Positions 8,687 through 19,085 of a DNA stretch of 64,000 nt are shown here, piece after piece. The position numbers were made by a program, and so were the translations under genes. Under the pieces are notes generated by a model. That model had not been told where the DNA came from. It did not search any database and was given only the letters and a program-made list of their open reading frames with translations. Source of the DNA: Hymenobacter qilianensis. Lineage in GTDB: Bacteria > Bacteroidota > Bacteroidia > Cytophagales > Hymenobacteraceae. Positions within the stretch are counted from its first letter, which is position 1; every line of letters begins with the position of its first letter. Location: positions 3,720,001-3,784,000 of the forward strand of contig NZ_CP060784.1 of the NCBI RefSeq assembly GCF_014489555.1. Direction: 5' to 3'.

Positions 8687-10128
8687 ATGTCACTTACTAA
8701 CAGTCTACTAAACACAGTCCTGCGTCAGGCCGGCCAGGAAGTATCGCGTAAAGAATTCTTGACCATGGCCGGGCGGGGCCTGGCCGTAGGAGTCGCCGCC
8801 AGCACGTTTGCCAGCTGCCAGGATAAGGCGGGTGGGGAGGCGGCCAAAGCCACTACCCCGACCACCGGCACCCCAGCCTCGGAGGCAACTGCCGCCACCG
8901 TCTATACGGGCCCCGGTGGCCAGCAAGTGCCCTCATCGGAAGCCGTGTCGCCACCAGCGAAAGTGCCGGCGGGGGTAGAGAAGCCCATTGAGCTGGAAGC
9001 CTGGAAGTCGGATGTAGACCCCCAATCGGGCCCCACGCCCACGCCTTTGCCCCCCGATCAGCGGGTGGGCTACGCGCTGGTCGGGTTGGGCCACCTCACG
9101 CTGGAAGAGCTGCTGCCGGCTTTCGGCGAGTGCAAAAAATCCAGGCCAATAGCCTTAGTCAGCGGCTCGCCGGAGAAGCTGCAAAAGGTGGCGAAGCAAT
9201 ACGGCATCAAGCCCGAAAGCTGCTACAGCTACGCGGATTATGACAAGCTCAAGGACAATGCGGAGGTGCAAGTGATTTATATCGTGCTGCCCAACTCCAT
9301 GCACGCCGAGTACACCATTCGGGGGCGCAGGCGGGCAAGCACATTCTCTGCGAAAAGCCCATGGCCAACTCCGCAGCCGAGTGCGAGGCCATGATTGCGG
9401 CCTGCAAAAAAGCCAACCGCAAGCTCATGATTGCCTACCGCATTCAGTATGAGCCCTACAACCGCTTGGTGCGCAGCATGGTGCGGGAAAACAAGTGGGG
9501 CAAAACCAAGTACATTCAGGCTCAGAACAGCCAAAGCTCCGCCAACCCCGACCATTGGCGCCATAAAAAAGCTCTGGCTGGCGGCGGCGCCCTGCCGGAT
9601 ATAGGCCTGTACTGCCTGAACACCTCGCGCTTCCTGCTGGGCACTGAGCCGACGGAAGTATTTGGCTACTCCTACAGCACGCCCGGCAACCCGCTGTTTA
9701 AGGAAGTAGAGGAAGTAATGTCGTGGCAGATGCGCTTTCCGGGGGGCATTTTGGTCGACTGCATCACGCACTACAACACCCACGACTCGCGCTTCTACCG
9801 CGTCAACGGGGAGAAAGGCTGGATGCACCTGAACAATGCCTACGCCTACCAGGGCCAGCAGCTGCAAACCTCCCACGCCGAGGGCCCCGCCAAGATGCAG
9901 AACCAGATTACCATCAGCCCGGTAAATCAGTTTGCGGCCGAAATGGACCACTTTTCCGCCTGCGTGCTGGAAGACAAGCAGCCCCATACGCCCGGCGAGG
10001 AAGGCTTACAGGACCAGCGCATTATGGAAGCCATCTACCAGTCGGCCCGCGAAGGCCGGCCGGTAAAATTGCCCCCCGTAGACGGTACGGACGTGTTTCG
10101 CGGGCCGGAGCCGAAGGATAACGCGTAG
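8687..10128 (+). CDS. Gfo/Idh/MocA-family oxidoreductase, exported lipoprotein-like (apparent frameshift at 9321-9325)
   Basis: The repaired product is 480 residues. The N-terminus (SRKEFLTMAG near residue 21, hydrophobic stretch, then STFASC at about residue 44) looks like an export signal ending in a lipobox; the RK pair instead of RR makes Tat export possible but atypical. A Pro/Thr-rich linker follows, then a Rossmann NAD(P) domain (VGYALVGLGHL) and the family motif CEKPMA with GGALPDIGLYCLN in the C-terminal domain. The frame breaks at TIRGRRR; one extra G in the G5 run at 9321-9325 restores TIRGAQAGKHILCEKPMA. Relatives include periplasmic glucose-fructose oxidoreductase. A terminator follows at 10174. 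Confidence 0.85.
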
Positions 10129-10173
10129 GCTTGCTTGTGAGTAGCTCACAAAAGTTTTCAGTGTAAGAAATAT

Positions 10174-10205
10174 AAAAAGCCCCCGCTCAGGAGCGGGGGC
10201 TTTTT
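10174..10205. terminator. Bidirectional terminator between convergent genes
   Basis: AAAAAGCCCCCGCTC pairs with GAGCGGGGGCTTTTT around a two-base loop. It serves the oxidoreductase on the plus strand and the DUF4394 lipoprotein ending at 10236 on the minus strand. Confidence 0.9.
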
Positions 10206-10235
10206 ACTGAACTAGATAAAGCGAAATAGTAAACC

Positions 10236-11878
10236 TTAGAAGCCCAAGCCTAATGCGAAGCCACTAGGTATCCAATTCGATCCATCGATTCCAGGAATAT
10301 TAATCGACCGAGCGAACGTACGCGCCCCTGTAGACAGGTTGAGCGTATTAATCTGGTACATATTGGGGCCGTTGACAGTGTTAACAAACATATAGGCGGT
10401 GTTGCTGGTGCCCCCAATATCCAGGTCGCGTACGTCGGCGGTTACATCACCTATTTGTCTCAGATTATCAGGCCCAGTTACGAGGGGAATAATTTGGTAG
10501 AGCTTACTGATGAGATTAACGGAGTATTCAATACCATAAAGGTTGCTTGCCGTGGCACCCACAAAATTATTATCGTGGGCAATTGTTCGAGGATTAACGG
10601 GTAGATTACTACCTACAGGAATACCGAAAGAAGGATCAGCAGTAGTGAAGCCGGTAGTTGGATTTACGCGGAAATTCTGGCCGTATGAACTCGCCAGGCG
10701 AATCATGTCTGTAACAGGATCAAAGTCAAAATTACCCGCACTTACTACTGTCACATTAGCGTTTAAATCAGCCACGCGGGTAGCTGCGCCAGTGGCCAAG
10801 TCAATGGTATAAAGCCGGCTACTTGACCTGTCTCTCGCTATTACGATGGTGTACAGCTGACCTGTAGCGGGCCTAAAGTCTACACCAATAGTACTTTCAC
10901 CCACACCAATACCAGTAACGCTCTTTGTCGTGTAACTGTTTGAGTCCGTGGGGTCAATAATAGTAAACGTATTAAATGTTACATCGAGCCCGTTTCTTAC
11001 ATTGGTGACAATATAAGCTACAGGTCGTGTAGGAATAGCTAAACCAGTGTAGTTCAAACTTGTGCTGTAGCTAGCCAACGTGCGAGCTGCACCTGTGGTC
11101 AGATCCACGGTAAAAAGTGTGGGGCTGCCATTAACTGAATATAGGCCCAGCGCGGTACCCGTTTTGGCGTCAATATCAAAGCCACCGTCGCCACTAACGT
11201 TCAAGTTCAGATTGCCCACGGCTACGAGCGTGCCGTTGTTAGGCGGGTTAACCAAGTAAAGCTGCTGGTTCTGCGTGTTGATGCCATAGAGGGCAGTCGT
11301 GCTAGCACCGGCTACGTTGTTGGTGTAAGCCACACCCGTTACAGTCGCGCCTGCGGCCCCGTTGATATTGCCATCAGTAGCGGCCACTGCCCCGGTTTCT
11401 GGATGTATTCGCAGATTTTGGCCCGTACTCGTGACCAGCCGAATGCGGTCGACCGCAGGGTTGAAATCAAAACTCACCACATTGCCCCCAACGCTGGCGA
11501 AAAGGCCCCCGCCCCAATAACGTGAGCCTTACCCGTGTTCTGGTTAATCACATAAATACGGCTGCCACTGCTGACCCCATAGAGCTGCCCAGTACCTGGC
11601 CGGAAGTCAATAGCTAGGATTCGTTCACTGCTCTGTAAGCCGGTTATAGAAACCGAGGCTGTACGGGTTGCAGGATCTTTTGTGGAATAAGCATCGAGCC
11701 TTGTGCCACCGGATAAGGCATAAAAGGGAATGTCTAATCCTAAATTTGGAGGAGTTGGATTAGTAGGTGGCGGGGTAGGTTTGGGAAAGTACTGCTCCAG
11801 GATGTCTTCGCAGCCTGTAAGCGACGACAATAACAGTACGGCCACGCCCCATTTGGCGAGGGATAAGTGTTTTAGCAT
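10236..11878 (-). CDS. DUF4394 lipoprotein, paralogue 1 (apparent frameshift at 11485-11489)
   Basis: Starts MLKHLSLAKWGVAVLLLSSL with a lipobox ending TGCED, then a Pro-rich linker (YFPKPTPPP). The body is two copies of a DUF4394-type repeat domain marked by IDFRPGTGQLYGV, FDFNPAVDRIRLV and GGFDIDAKTGTALGLYS. The frame breaks after PALGAMW; one extra G at 11485-11489 gives PALGGNVVSFDFNP and a 547-residue product. It ends GFALGLGF, a C-terminus shared with its paralogues. The family is uncharacterised and resembles beta-propeller-like surface proteins with repeated FRP-GQLY strands. It is probably anchored to the outer membrane, and is one of four same-strand paralogues up to 16778. Confidence 0.82.
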
Positions 11879-12182
11879 ACAAACAAGATTATAAAATGAA
11901 AGAAAGAATAAATTGAATGATTCGCTTTAACCACTACGGTGTGCTAAGGTCATAAGATGCGAGGTTGTCAAAATAAAATCCAAGTTCTCATTCTATTTGT
12001 TGCCTTCTTTTCTTCCCTCTCAACCTTTCATGTTGGACGCATAAAATGCTGCAAAGGCCACTGGTTAGAATTGCGAAAATCTCGAAAGCATTTGCCCCTC
12101 CACTAAGCTTGAGCCCTTGAACAAGAAAAAGCCCCTGCTCTTAAGTAGGGGGCTTTTTCTTATTATCCTAAGGAAAGGAAAA
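11879..12182. other. Gap between DUF4394 paralogues 1 and 2
   Basis: This 304-base stretch holds the terminator of paralogue 2 (12123-12161) and an AT-rich leader just upstream of the paralogue 1 start. No gene or other repeat is seen. Confidence 0.5.
12123..12161 (-). terminator. Terminator of DUF4394 paralogue 2
   Basis: AAGAAAAAGCCCCTGCT pairs with AGTAGGGGGCTTTTTCTT around a short TTA-type loop; the arms differ by one base in the C run (four C against five G). It lies just past the stop of the minus-strand gene at 12183. Confidence 0.8.
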
Positions 12183-13112
12183 TTACAGGCCTAACCCGAG
12201 CGTGAAGCCTGTGATGAAGGGCGCGAAGACGAAGCCTGGCGTGGGCGACGGCCTGATAGGTGGAAAGCCGAAGTCTCCTAATTCTGTGGCCGCGCCGGTT
12301 GTCAAATTGATCGAATACAAACGCCCCACATTCGGGCCGCTCATGACCGCGTAAGCCTTCTTACTAGTGGCGCCAATATCGAAACTGCCATCGGAGAGGA
12401 AGTTGATACTTAAGGGACCAATTTCTGTGATCGTCCCGGCATTGGGCGGGTTCATTAAGTAAAGCTTATCCTCTGTGAAATCTAGCGCGTACAAGTTAGT
12501 GGAGGTAGCGCCAGCCACGTTATTATCGTAGGCTAAGCCCACCACTCTATTGGCGTTGCCTCCATTAATACGCCCATCTTCAATTGCTACGCCGTCAACC
12601 GGATTCACCCGAAGGTTTTGACCTGAGTTGGTCACAATCCGAATCCTATCCACGACGGGGTTAAAATCGAACCCAAGGGTAAGGGACCCACTGAGGGGAA
12701 TGCTGACGGGTGCGACCAGCGTAGCAGCTCCATTGGCGGGGTTAATAGTATACAGGCGGCCATCGGTCGCACTGGTCGTGGCAACCAGAGCATAGAGTTG
12801 GCCGGTGGCGGGGCGTATATCGAGCCCAAAGATGCGGTCGGTTACAGCGCTCAAGCCCGTAATCGGCATTTCCTGGATTTTCGCCAGCGTAATAGGATTG
12901 AAAATAATCAATCCATTCTGCCATGCCCCATCGCCGGACCCTGGTGTAACAGCGTCAGCGTAGGTTGTGTATGCTACCGTCTGGATAGGACTAGTAGGTA
13001 GGGTAGGCGTGGGCTTGGGGAAATACTGGTCTAGTATATCCTCGCAGCTACTCAGCGAGGACAATAATAGCACAGCCACGCCCCATTTGGCGAGGGAAGA
13101 GAATTTTAGCAT
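12183..13112 (-). CDS. DUF4394 lipoprotein, paralogue 2 (single-domain)
   Basis: The 309-residue product begins MLKFSSLAKWGVAVLLLSSL with lipobox SSCED and the same YFPKPTP linker as its neighbours. It has one DUF4394 domain: LDIRPATGQLYALV, FDFNPVVDRIRIV, LRVNPVDG and GSFDIGATSKKAY, and ends GFTLGLGL. It is about half the length of the other three paralogues, having one repeat domain instead of two. The ATG at 13112 was chosen because it aligns with the lipoprotein start of paralogue 1; the frame extends upstream to 13187. No frameshift is needed. Probably a surface lipoprotein of unknown function. Confidence 0.84.
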   Translation of the reverse strand: MLKFSSLAKWGVAVLLLSSLSSCEDILDQYFPKPTPTLPTSPIQTVAYTTYADAVTPGSGDGAWQNGLIIFNPITLAKIQEMPITGLSAVTDRIFGLDIRPATGQLYALVATTSATDGRLYTINPANGAATLVAPVSIPLSGSLTLGFDFNPVVDRIRIVTNSGQNLRVNPVDGVAIEDGRINGGNANRVVGLAYDNNVAGATSTNLYALDFTEDKLYLMNPPNAGTITEIGPLSINFLSDGSFDIGATSKKAYAVMSGPNVGRLYSINLTTGAATELGDFGFPPIRPSPTPGFVFAPFITGFTLGLGL

Positions 13113-13377
13113 AGAACTGAGAAGATAGGATGGAAAGAAGAATGAATATGATTCATGTAATTTTTCATACGTAGCTCGGCAATTCATAGCTGATTGGGCT
13201 ACTATAATTATTCAAATACCTGAATACAGATTGCGATAAAGCAGATTAGCATTCTTAAAAACCTGATCCTTTCTCTCATAGGCATTGGGTTTGCAAGGCT
13301 CAGCATAATTCTGTACCACACCAGCCTGCGCTGATTTGTTGACGATAAGGTGGTGTTTAATAAACAGCGTAGTAAGA

Positions 13378-15001
13378 TCAGAAACCCAGCCCCACAGCTA
13401 GGCCAATGGGCGTGACGCTATTGTAGGAGGAACTGGCGAGCGTTACTTGGCCGGTCGCTAAATCAACCTTGTATAAGGCCGAGTTGCCGGCCGCGTTGAG
13501 AATGGCATAGCCCGTATTGGTGGTGCCGCCAATGTCAAAACTGCCCGTCAGGACGGCTGGGATGCCCAGATCACCGACTCTTACCAGTGTGCCCTCCTGG
13601 GGGGGCATCTGTTGATACAGCGTACCAACCGTGGGAAAGTTGCCCTGGCTCCCACTCACGCGGCCCATGACATAGAGCGTAGACGTTGGGGTACCCGTGA
13701 AGTTGTTCGAGTAGGCGGCTGTATAAATTCCTAGGTCGGGAGGCGTGAGGGGGCGCTCGACGGTGGCCGTACCATCGCTGGGATTTATGCTCAGGTTCTG
13801 GCCTGAACTGCTTACCACCCGAAGGCGGTCGGTAATGGGATCAAAGTCAAACCCGGGGTCGTCGGAGTCAACTATTACTGGTACATGGCTCACATAATCG
13901 GTATCCCCCGTGGCGGGATTAATAGTATATAGGTCATTACCACCCCCACGATTCGAGCCAGGGCATAGAGCTGGCCATTCGAAGGTCGAAAATCCAGCCC
14001 TATCCACCTTAGAACGGCCGCGCCGCCGACGGCCGCGCCTATCCTGATGTCTATAGACGGGTTGGTCAAGTCAATAACCAGGAGCCCGCCGCGTGCTACC
14101 CCCAAAAAGTATAGGCCACAGGCCGGGTCGGAATAGCGATACTGGTATAGCCCAGGCTGGCATTGTACTGGGCTAAGGGGCGGGCGGCGCCGGTGGACAG
14201 GTTCAGCGTGAAGAGCGTGGGCTTCTTATTGACCGGAAAAAGACCTAAGGCCGTGCCGGTCCTGGCATCAATGTCGAAGCCTCCATCGCCGCTGATAGGC
14301 AGGTTCAATTTGCCCACTGGCACCAACCGGCTCTCGTCCAGAGCAGAACTGGAGCTAGGATTGGGCGGGGTGAGCAGGTAGAGCTGTTGGTTCTGCGAGT
14401 CAATGACATATAGCTCTGTCGTTTTGGCTCCCGCGACATTGTTCGTATAGGCCACCGCTGTGAAGGTTGCCCCGTCCGGTCCGAAGATTGTTCCAGGAAA
14501 TCTAATCGCGCCCGGAACGGGGTCTACGAACACTCTCTGGCCCATGTTTGTCACCAGACGAATGAGGTCTTGGGTGGGATTGAAGTCAAACCCGAATAAG
14601 TCGCCGGCAAGGCTGGGGTTGAAGGCTTGCGTTCCTAGCGCACGGGCTACCCCGGTGTTCTGGTTGATGACGTAGAGGCGGTCAGCGTTGCTGACCCCAT
14701 AAAGTTGACCCGTGGCGGGGCGGAAGTCCATGGCTAGGATTCGTTCGCCGCTTGGTAAGCCGGTAATTGCCACGGAGCCCGTACGGGTTGCGGGATCTTT
14801 CGTGGAATAGGCATCCAGCCGCGTGCCACCGGATAAGGCATAAAAAGGAATGTCCTGCCCTAGGGGAGGAAAGGTGGGCGTAGCAGGTGGCGGGGGAGTA
14901 GGCTTGGGTAAGTAATGCTCCAAGATGTCCTCGCAGCTAGAGAGTGACCCCAGCAGCAAGGCCGCGGCCCCGAGCTTGGCAAGCGAAACACGTGTTTTCA
15001 T
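13378..15001 (-). CDS. DUF4394 lipoprotein, paralogue 3 (two apparent frameshifts)
   Basis: Starts MKTRVSLAKLGAAALLLGSL with lipobox SSCED. The first domain (MDFRPATGQLYGVS, FDFNPTQDLIRLV, GGFDIDARTGTALGLF) reads to PVAYTFWG and stops. One extra G at 14099-14103 continues into WGVARGGLLVIDLTNPS and LDFRPSNGQLYALARI, then a second extra G at 13943-13947 gives VGGGNDLYTINPATGDTDY and a normal end AVGLGF. The repaired protein is 541 residues with two domains. Two independent one-base losses, both in G5 runs, are more easily explained by sequencing dropout than by decay, because the reading frames on both sides stay clean. The ATG at 15001 aligns with the paralogues. Confidence 0.8.
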
Positions 15002-15146
15002 AGCGGTATAGTAAAGAGATAGCATTTGAAGAAAATTTAACTAACCCGCTCATGCTGTGGCTGTAGCCTCCAACATCATCCGTAGCGCTTGGACTTCTGC
15101 ATCAACATAGGGGTAATAGGTAATAGTTGAGGTAGGGAATGGCTGG

Positions 15147-16778
15147 CTAGAAGCCAAGGCCAAGCGCAAAACCAAAGCCGAGACTGGCAGGATAATGAGC
15201 CACAAATGTGGTGGGAGGGGCAGATGGCGAATTCAGATTAATGGTATAGAGATCGGGGCCACTCCCCGCGAATTTAATTAACAGGGCATAGGGCGTATTG
15301 CTGGTACCGCCAATATCCATACTGCCCCCGATAATTTGTTCCAGTCCCAATTCTCGCAGTTCTACCGACTGATTCTCACTGGGCCCTGTTAACTGAGTGA
15401 TCCAAATTCTGGAATCATTCTTATTAAATGGCTCATATTTAAGGCCGTACAAAGTCGTGCTCGTCGCCCCGGCGAAGCTGTTAGTGTGGGCACAGGTAAA
15501 AGGAATATCCTCTGAAGGCGTGATAGGGGTGTCCTCTACCACCTCGCCAGTAGTGGGATTAATCAGTAGGTTACGGGATGGGTCATTGCCTCCTCTCCCC
15601 ATAAAAAGGCGGATACGGTCGGTAACGGGATTAAAATCCATATCCCTTACGCTTAGGTTGGATCCGGGGAGACTAATTGGAGACACGAGCGTCGCGGCTC
15701 CCGTAGCCGGATTGATGGTGTAAAGCCGGGTCCTCGGGATATTAGACGAGGTCGCGAGGCCATATAACTGACCGGTGGCGGGGCGAAAATCCAACATGAA
15801 CACGCCCCCATCCTCACCTAGTCCCGTAATAGGCTTAACAACGAGCGGGGCAGGGTTTGTGGCCGAGGATGGCGTGGTGGGATTAAAAATCACGAGGCTG
15901 CTCCCGGCACTGACATAGGCAACCGGCTGGGTAGGAATGGCAATCCCCGTATAGCCCGAACCGGAAGCATATTGGGCGAGGCGCCGCGCCGCGCCGGTGG
16001 CTAAGTCTACCGTGAAGAGGGTGGGGCTGCCATTAACTGAATACAAACCCAAAGCAGTACCCGTTTTGGCGTCTATGTCAAAACCCCCGTCGCCGCTAAC
16101 GTTCAAGTTCAGGTTACCCACGGCTACGAGCGTACCATTGTTAGGCGGGTTAACTAAATAAAGCTGCTGGTTGTGCGTGTTAATGGCATAGAGGGTCGTC
16201 GTGGTAGCGCCGGCCGTGTTGTTGGTGTAAGCCGCCCCGGTCACAACCGCGCCCGCTGCGCCATTTATCGCACCATCAATGGCTGCGACGGTGCCCGTCT
16301 CCGGATTGAGGCGCAGAAACTGGCCGGTGCTGGTTACCACCCGAATCCAATCTGTGGTTGGATTAAAATCAAAGCCCAACAGATTACCCCTCAGCTCCGG
16401 AAAGAAGGTTCCCGTACCGATTGCGCGCGCTACGCCGGTACTCTGGTTGATGACGTAGAGGCGATCAGCATTGCTGACCCCATAAAGCTGGCCCGTAGCC
16501 GGTCGGAAGTCCATGGCTAGGATTCGTTCGCCACTAACTAGGCCGGTAATAGCGACGGAAGCCGTGCGCGTGGCGGGGTCCGTCGTGGAATAGGCATCAA
16601 GACGAGTGCCGCCGGACAAAGCATAAAAAGGAATGTCCAGGCCTAAGGGAGGGAAGGTAGGGATACTAGGCGGGGTAGGCTTAGGGAAGTACTGCTCCAA
16701 GATGTCTTGGCAACTCGTGAGCGAGGCTAGGAGCAAAGCAGCCACGCCACACCTAGCGAGATAATAGAAGGCTTTCAT
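15147..16778 (-). CDS. DUF4394 lipoprotein, paralogue 4 (intact)
   Basis: The 543-residue intact member: MKAFYYLARCGVAALLLASL with lipobox TSCQD, the YFPKPTPPS linker, then two repeat domains. The first has MDFRPATGQLYGVSNADRLY, FDFNPTTDWIRVV and GGFDIDAKTGTALGLYS; the second has LDFRPATGQLYGLAT, MDFNPVTDRIRLF and GSMDIGGTSNTPY. It ends GFALGLGF. Its middle part, about residues 175-270, is almost identical to paralogue 1 at protein and DNA level, while the flanks differ, which suggests recent gene conversion. It is the first gene of the array in the direction of transcription and has a very AT-rich upstream region that could carry the array promoter. Confidence 0.86.
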   Translation of the reverse strand: MKAFYYLARCGVAALLLASLTSCQDILEQYFPKPTPPSIPTFPPLGLDIPFYALSGGTRLDAYSTTDPATRTASVAITGLVSGERILAMDFRPATGQLYGVSNADRLYVINQSTGVARAIGTGTFFPELRGNLLGFDFNPTTDWIRVVTSTGQFLRLNPETGTVAAIDGAINGAAGAVVTGAAYTNNTAGATTTTLYAINTHNQQLYLVNPPNNGTLVAVGNLNLNVSGDGGFDIDAKTGTALGLYSVNGSPTLFTVDLATGAARRLAQYASGSGYTGIAIPTQPVAYVSAGSSLVIFNPTTPSSATNPAPLVVKPITGLGEDGGVFMLDFRPATGQLYGLATSSNIPRTRLYTINPATGAATLVSPISLPGSNLSVRDMDFNPVTDRIRLFMGRGGNDPSRNLLINPTTGEVVEDTPITPSEDIPFTCAHTNSFAGATSTTLYGLKYEPFNKNDSRIWITQLTGPSENQSVELRELGLEQIIGGSMDIGGTSNTPYALLIKFAGSGPDLYTINLNSPSAPPTTFVAHYPASLGFGFALGLGF

Positions 16779-17097
16779 ATAATATCATATTAATATTTTA
16801 TTAAAAATTATAATAATTTTAATTATTGTACAAGTTAAAATGTGCATATCATTCTAAATCACTCGTATAGCTGCACACTGCATAACAACTTTATATGATA
16901 CTAATAAGCTGTGTTTCAACATTTTATAATAACAAACTGAGCGGACGGGTTCATAAGCCAGTATAAGGCTAAGCGGTGTGGTCATTAAGTCCTGACATTA
17001 GTAAGTGCTTAATGACCATGTTCTTGTAGCGTAAGCACCCAAAAAAGCCCCCAGACACGTCTGGGGGCTTTTTTGGGTGCTTAATTGGAAGCTAAGC
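16779..17097. other. AT-rich gap with promoter region and inverted repeat
   Basis: The first ~120 bases upstream of paralogue 4 are strikingly AT-rich (runs such as TTAATATTTTATTAAAAATT near 16790), against a GC-rich background, and probably contain its promoter. TGGTCATTAAG at 16979-16989 pairs exactly with CTTAATGACCA at 17008-17018, an 11-bp inverted repeat with an 18-base spacer, a possible operator or small hairpin. The terminator of the next gene lies at 17033-17082. No gene is seen. Confidence 0.5.
17033..17082 (-). terminator. 24-bp perfect terminator hairpin
   Basis: AAGCACCCAAAAAAGCCCCC begins the left arm (17033-17056), exactly complementary to 17059-17082, around a two-base loop. 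It lies 16 bases beyond the stop of the outer-membrane protein gene at 17098 on the minus strand. Confidence 0.88.
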
Positions 17098-18237
17098 TTA
17101 TATTCCTCCGAACGTTACACCGAAGCTGAGCGTCTGGGCCTGGGGGCCGCGGCCGTCTTTGAACAGCTCGTTCAGATTGTACTTGACGAACAAATCCATG
17201 CCGCCAATTCCGACTAAGCCTTGCAGGCCGTAGTTGAAATCTTCCAGGTTAAAGCTGCCGCGGTCTTTGTCTTTGCGATTGCGGCCGTCGTTGTCATATT
17301 TGATTTTGGTGTGGCTGCCCAGGCGGTAGCCTGCAAAGCCTCCTGCGCCAAGGCGGAAACCGTCGTCGTTGCCTTTCTTATTTTTGGTGTTGAGCACCAG
17401 CATGAGGGGCAGATTGATGGTGGTAGTAGAGAGCTTGCTTTTATCAAGGTCAAGGATTGGCTCTGTTTCGATGACCGTGCCGGTGCCGGTGGGCGGGTTG
17501 AACAGGCGACGGTTGTTATCGAACATGTAGTTATTGAAGGACAACTCGGGGCCGGTGAGCAGGCGCACGGGGCTGCCCTGAGGGCCTAGGCGGTACAGGT
17601 AGTGCCAGTTGAAGCTGATATAGCGCGAGCCGAAGGGGCGCAGGTCGAAGTCTTCGGCGGTGGTGGCATTGCGATTTACCAGCGCGTTCAGCCCCACGTC
17701 GATGCCGAAGTCGCTGTGGCCGGGGCGGGCGGCGCGCTCTTGCCGTTTGGCCTCACGCTGGGCGTTGCGGGTGGAGTCGTCGATGGCTGAGGTGCCTACT
17801 TTGATGGAAACGTGGTCATCATCGCCATTCTCCACTACCGATACCCCGAAGGCGCGGCCCAACACTACATCTACCCGCTCCGTGTCGCTCTTTTTGCCTT
17901 CGTCGGTGCGCACCGTCACCCGAATCTGCTCGGGTACCTGCTTGCCGGGCTGGTCTTTGGCGGGGTAGAACTCCATCGTTACCGTCTCCGTCTTGGAGGT
18001 TTTGCCGGCGGCTTCGGCCTGGGTGATGTAGGTATCCAGCAGGATCATCAGCGAGTCGAGCTTGTAGTTGCGCAGCTCGCGCAGCTGGGCTTTGTTCTTG
18101 ACAAACAGCGTCATTGTAGCCTGGTTGGGCAGTTTTACCACAATGGTGTCATCGGGAGCAGGGGCGGCGGCCAGGGTGCGGCAAGGCGCGGCCAGGGCTA
18201 GCAGCACTACTGCCAGCAGGGTGTAGAAGCGGTTCAT
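17098..18237 (-). CDS. Outer-membrane beta-barrel protein of the sigma/anti-sigma operon
   Basis: The 379-residue product has a signal peptide (MNRFYTLLAVVLLALAAPCR, cleavage near AAA-AP). An N-terminal periplasmic part of about 150 residues follows, then a C-terminal porin-like barrel with alternating strands (FGIDVGLNALVNRN, YISFNWHYLYRLGPQG, FRLGAGGFAGYRLG, YGLQGLVGIGGMDLFVKYNL) ending in LSFGVTFGGI. It resembles the PorT/outer-membrane barrel family used in Bacteroidota sigma-regulated operons. It starts 13 bases after the stop of the anti-sigma-like gene, so the three genes form one operon. No ligand is predictable. Confidence 0.75.
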   Translation of the reverse strand: MNRFYTLLAVVLLALAAPCRTLAAAPAPDDTIVVKLPNQATMTLFVKNKAQLRELRNYKLDSLMILLDTYITQAEAAGKTSKTETVTMEFYPAKDQPGKQVPEQIRVTVRTDEGKKSDTERVDVVLGRAFGVSVVENGDDDHVSIKVGTSAIDDSTRNAQREAKRQERAARPGHSDFGIDVGLNALVNRNATTAEDFDLRPFGSRYISFNWHYLYRLGPQGSPVRLLTGPELSFNNYMFDNNRRLFNPPTGTGTVIETEPILDLDKSKLSTTTINLPLMLVLNTKNKKGNDDGFRLGAGGFAGYRLGSHTKIKYDNDGRNRKDKDRGSFNLEDFNYGLQGLVGIGGMDLFVKYNLNELFKDGRGPQAQTLSFGVTFGGI

Positions 18238-18250
18238 GATGGAGGAGAAA

Positions 18251-19085
18251 TTAGAGTTGAATGACTAGGGCGTGGTTGGCGCCCGGAGGCCGTACCGTCA
18301 CGGTCACGTCCTCGGGTAAGCGGGGTAAGGATACTGGTTCGCCGCGCAGAGCATTGGTTACCTGACGCATCACCTGCCCACCGAGGCGGCCCCGGCGCGG
18401 CGCCGCCTGGCTGGCTGCCAGGGCCGCCGTTGCTGACGACTGGCGCACTTCCACTTCTATTGGTCCCGTAGGCGCGGCTGAGGTAGTAGTGGCAGCGGCT
18501 ACGGTTGGGAGCTGCTGGGGGCTTTTAGCTGCGTTTCCTCGGCCACGGGGCGCTCCGGTTGCGCTTTGGTGGGGGTGAGGGAAGCTACCATGGTGTTCTG
18601 CGCGGGTTTGGTACTTAGCTTTTTAGGTGATGATGAGCGGGGAACTGCTGTAGCGCGGGCCAGTTGGCGAGTAGCGGCTGGCTTGGAACGAAGCGGCTGC
18701 GTTGGTTGCGCATCCAACGCGGGCTGTTTCGTAGGAGCCGTTGCTACGGCGGCTTCTGATGGGGTAGATGGCTGGGCGGTGGGAAGGGTTGCCTGAGAAG
18801 ATGAATTTTTCGAAGAAACCGCTTCGGTCGTTTTAGCAGCGGGCTGCGTAGTAATTTTTGCTGCCGTACCCACAGCGGGGTCCAGATTTGCCCCCGCCAC
18901 AGCCACGCGCCGCCGGCCAGCATGAGCAGCGTAATCACGGCTGCCGAGGCGTAGAGCCACATAACGGGGCGCTTGCGGGCGGGCTGCAACTCGGCTTCGA
19001 GCTGAGCCCAGAGGTAGTCGGGCGGCGGGGGCGCGTGGCGCTCCAGCTTTTCCCGAAACAGCTTATCAATATCTTCCGGTTGCAT
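18251..19085 (-). CDS. Anti-sigma-factor-like membrane protein (two apparent frameshifts)
   Basis: Repaired length is 278 residues. MQPEDIDKLFREKLERHAPP opens a short N-terminal domain typical of Bacteroidota anti-sigma-like proteins (FREKL plus PPPDYLWAQLEAEL). A transmembrane span follows at about residues 53-75 (VMWLYASAAVITLLMLAGGA), then a long Ala/Pro/Thr-rich periplasmic region. As read, the frame breaks twice: at 18891-18895 (one extra G gives WRGANLDPAVGTAAK) and at 18517-18521 (one extra C gives KAPQQLPTVAAATTT). The ATG at 19085 lies inside the sigma gene and overlaps it by 20 bases, so translation is probably coupled. The likely role is to hold the sigma factor at the membrane. 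Confidence 0.78.

Noticed and set aside
10236..15001. Split DUF4394 genes considered as separate small genes or pseudogenes
   Set aside because: Fragments join exactly at G5 runs and align with the intact paralogue at 15147-16778.
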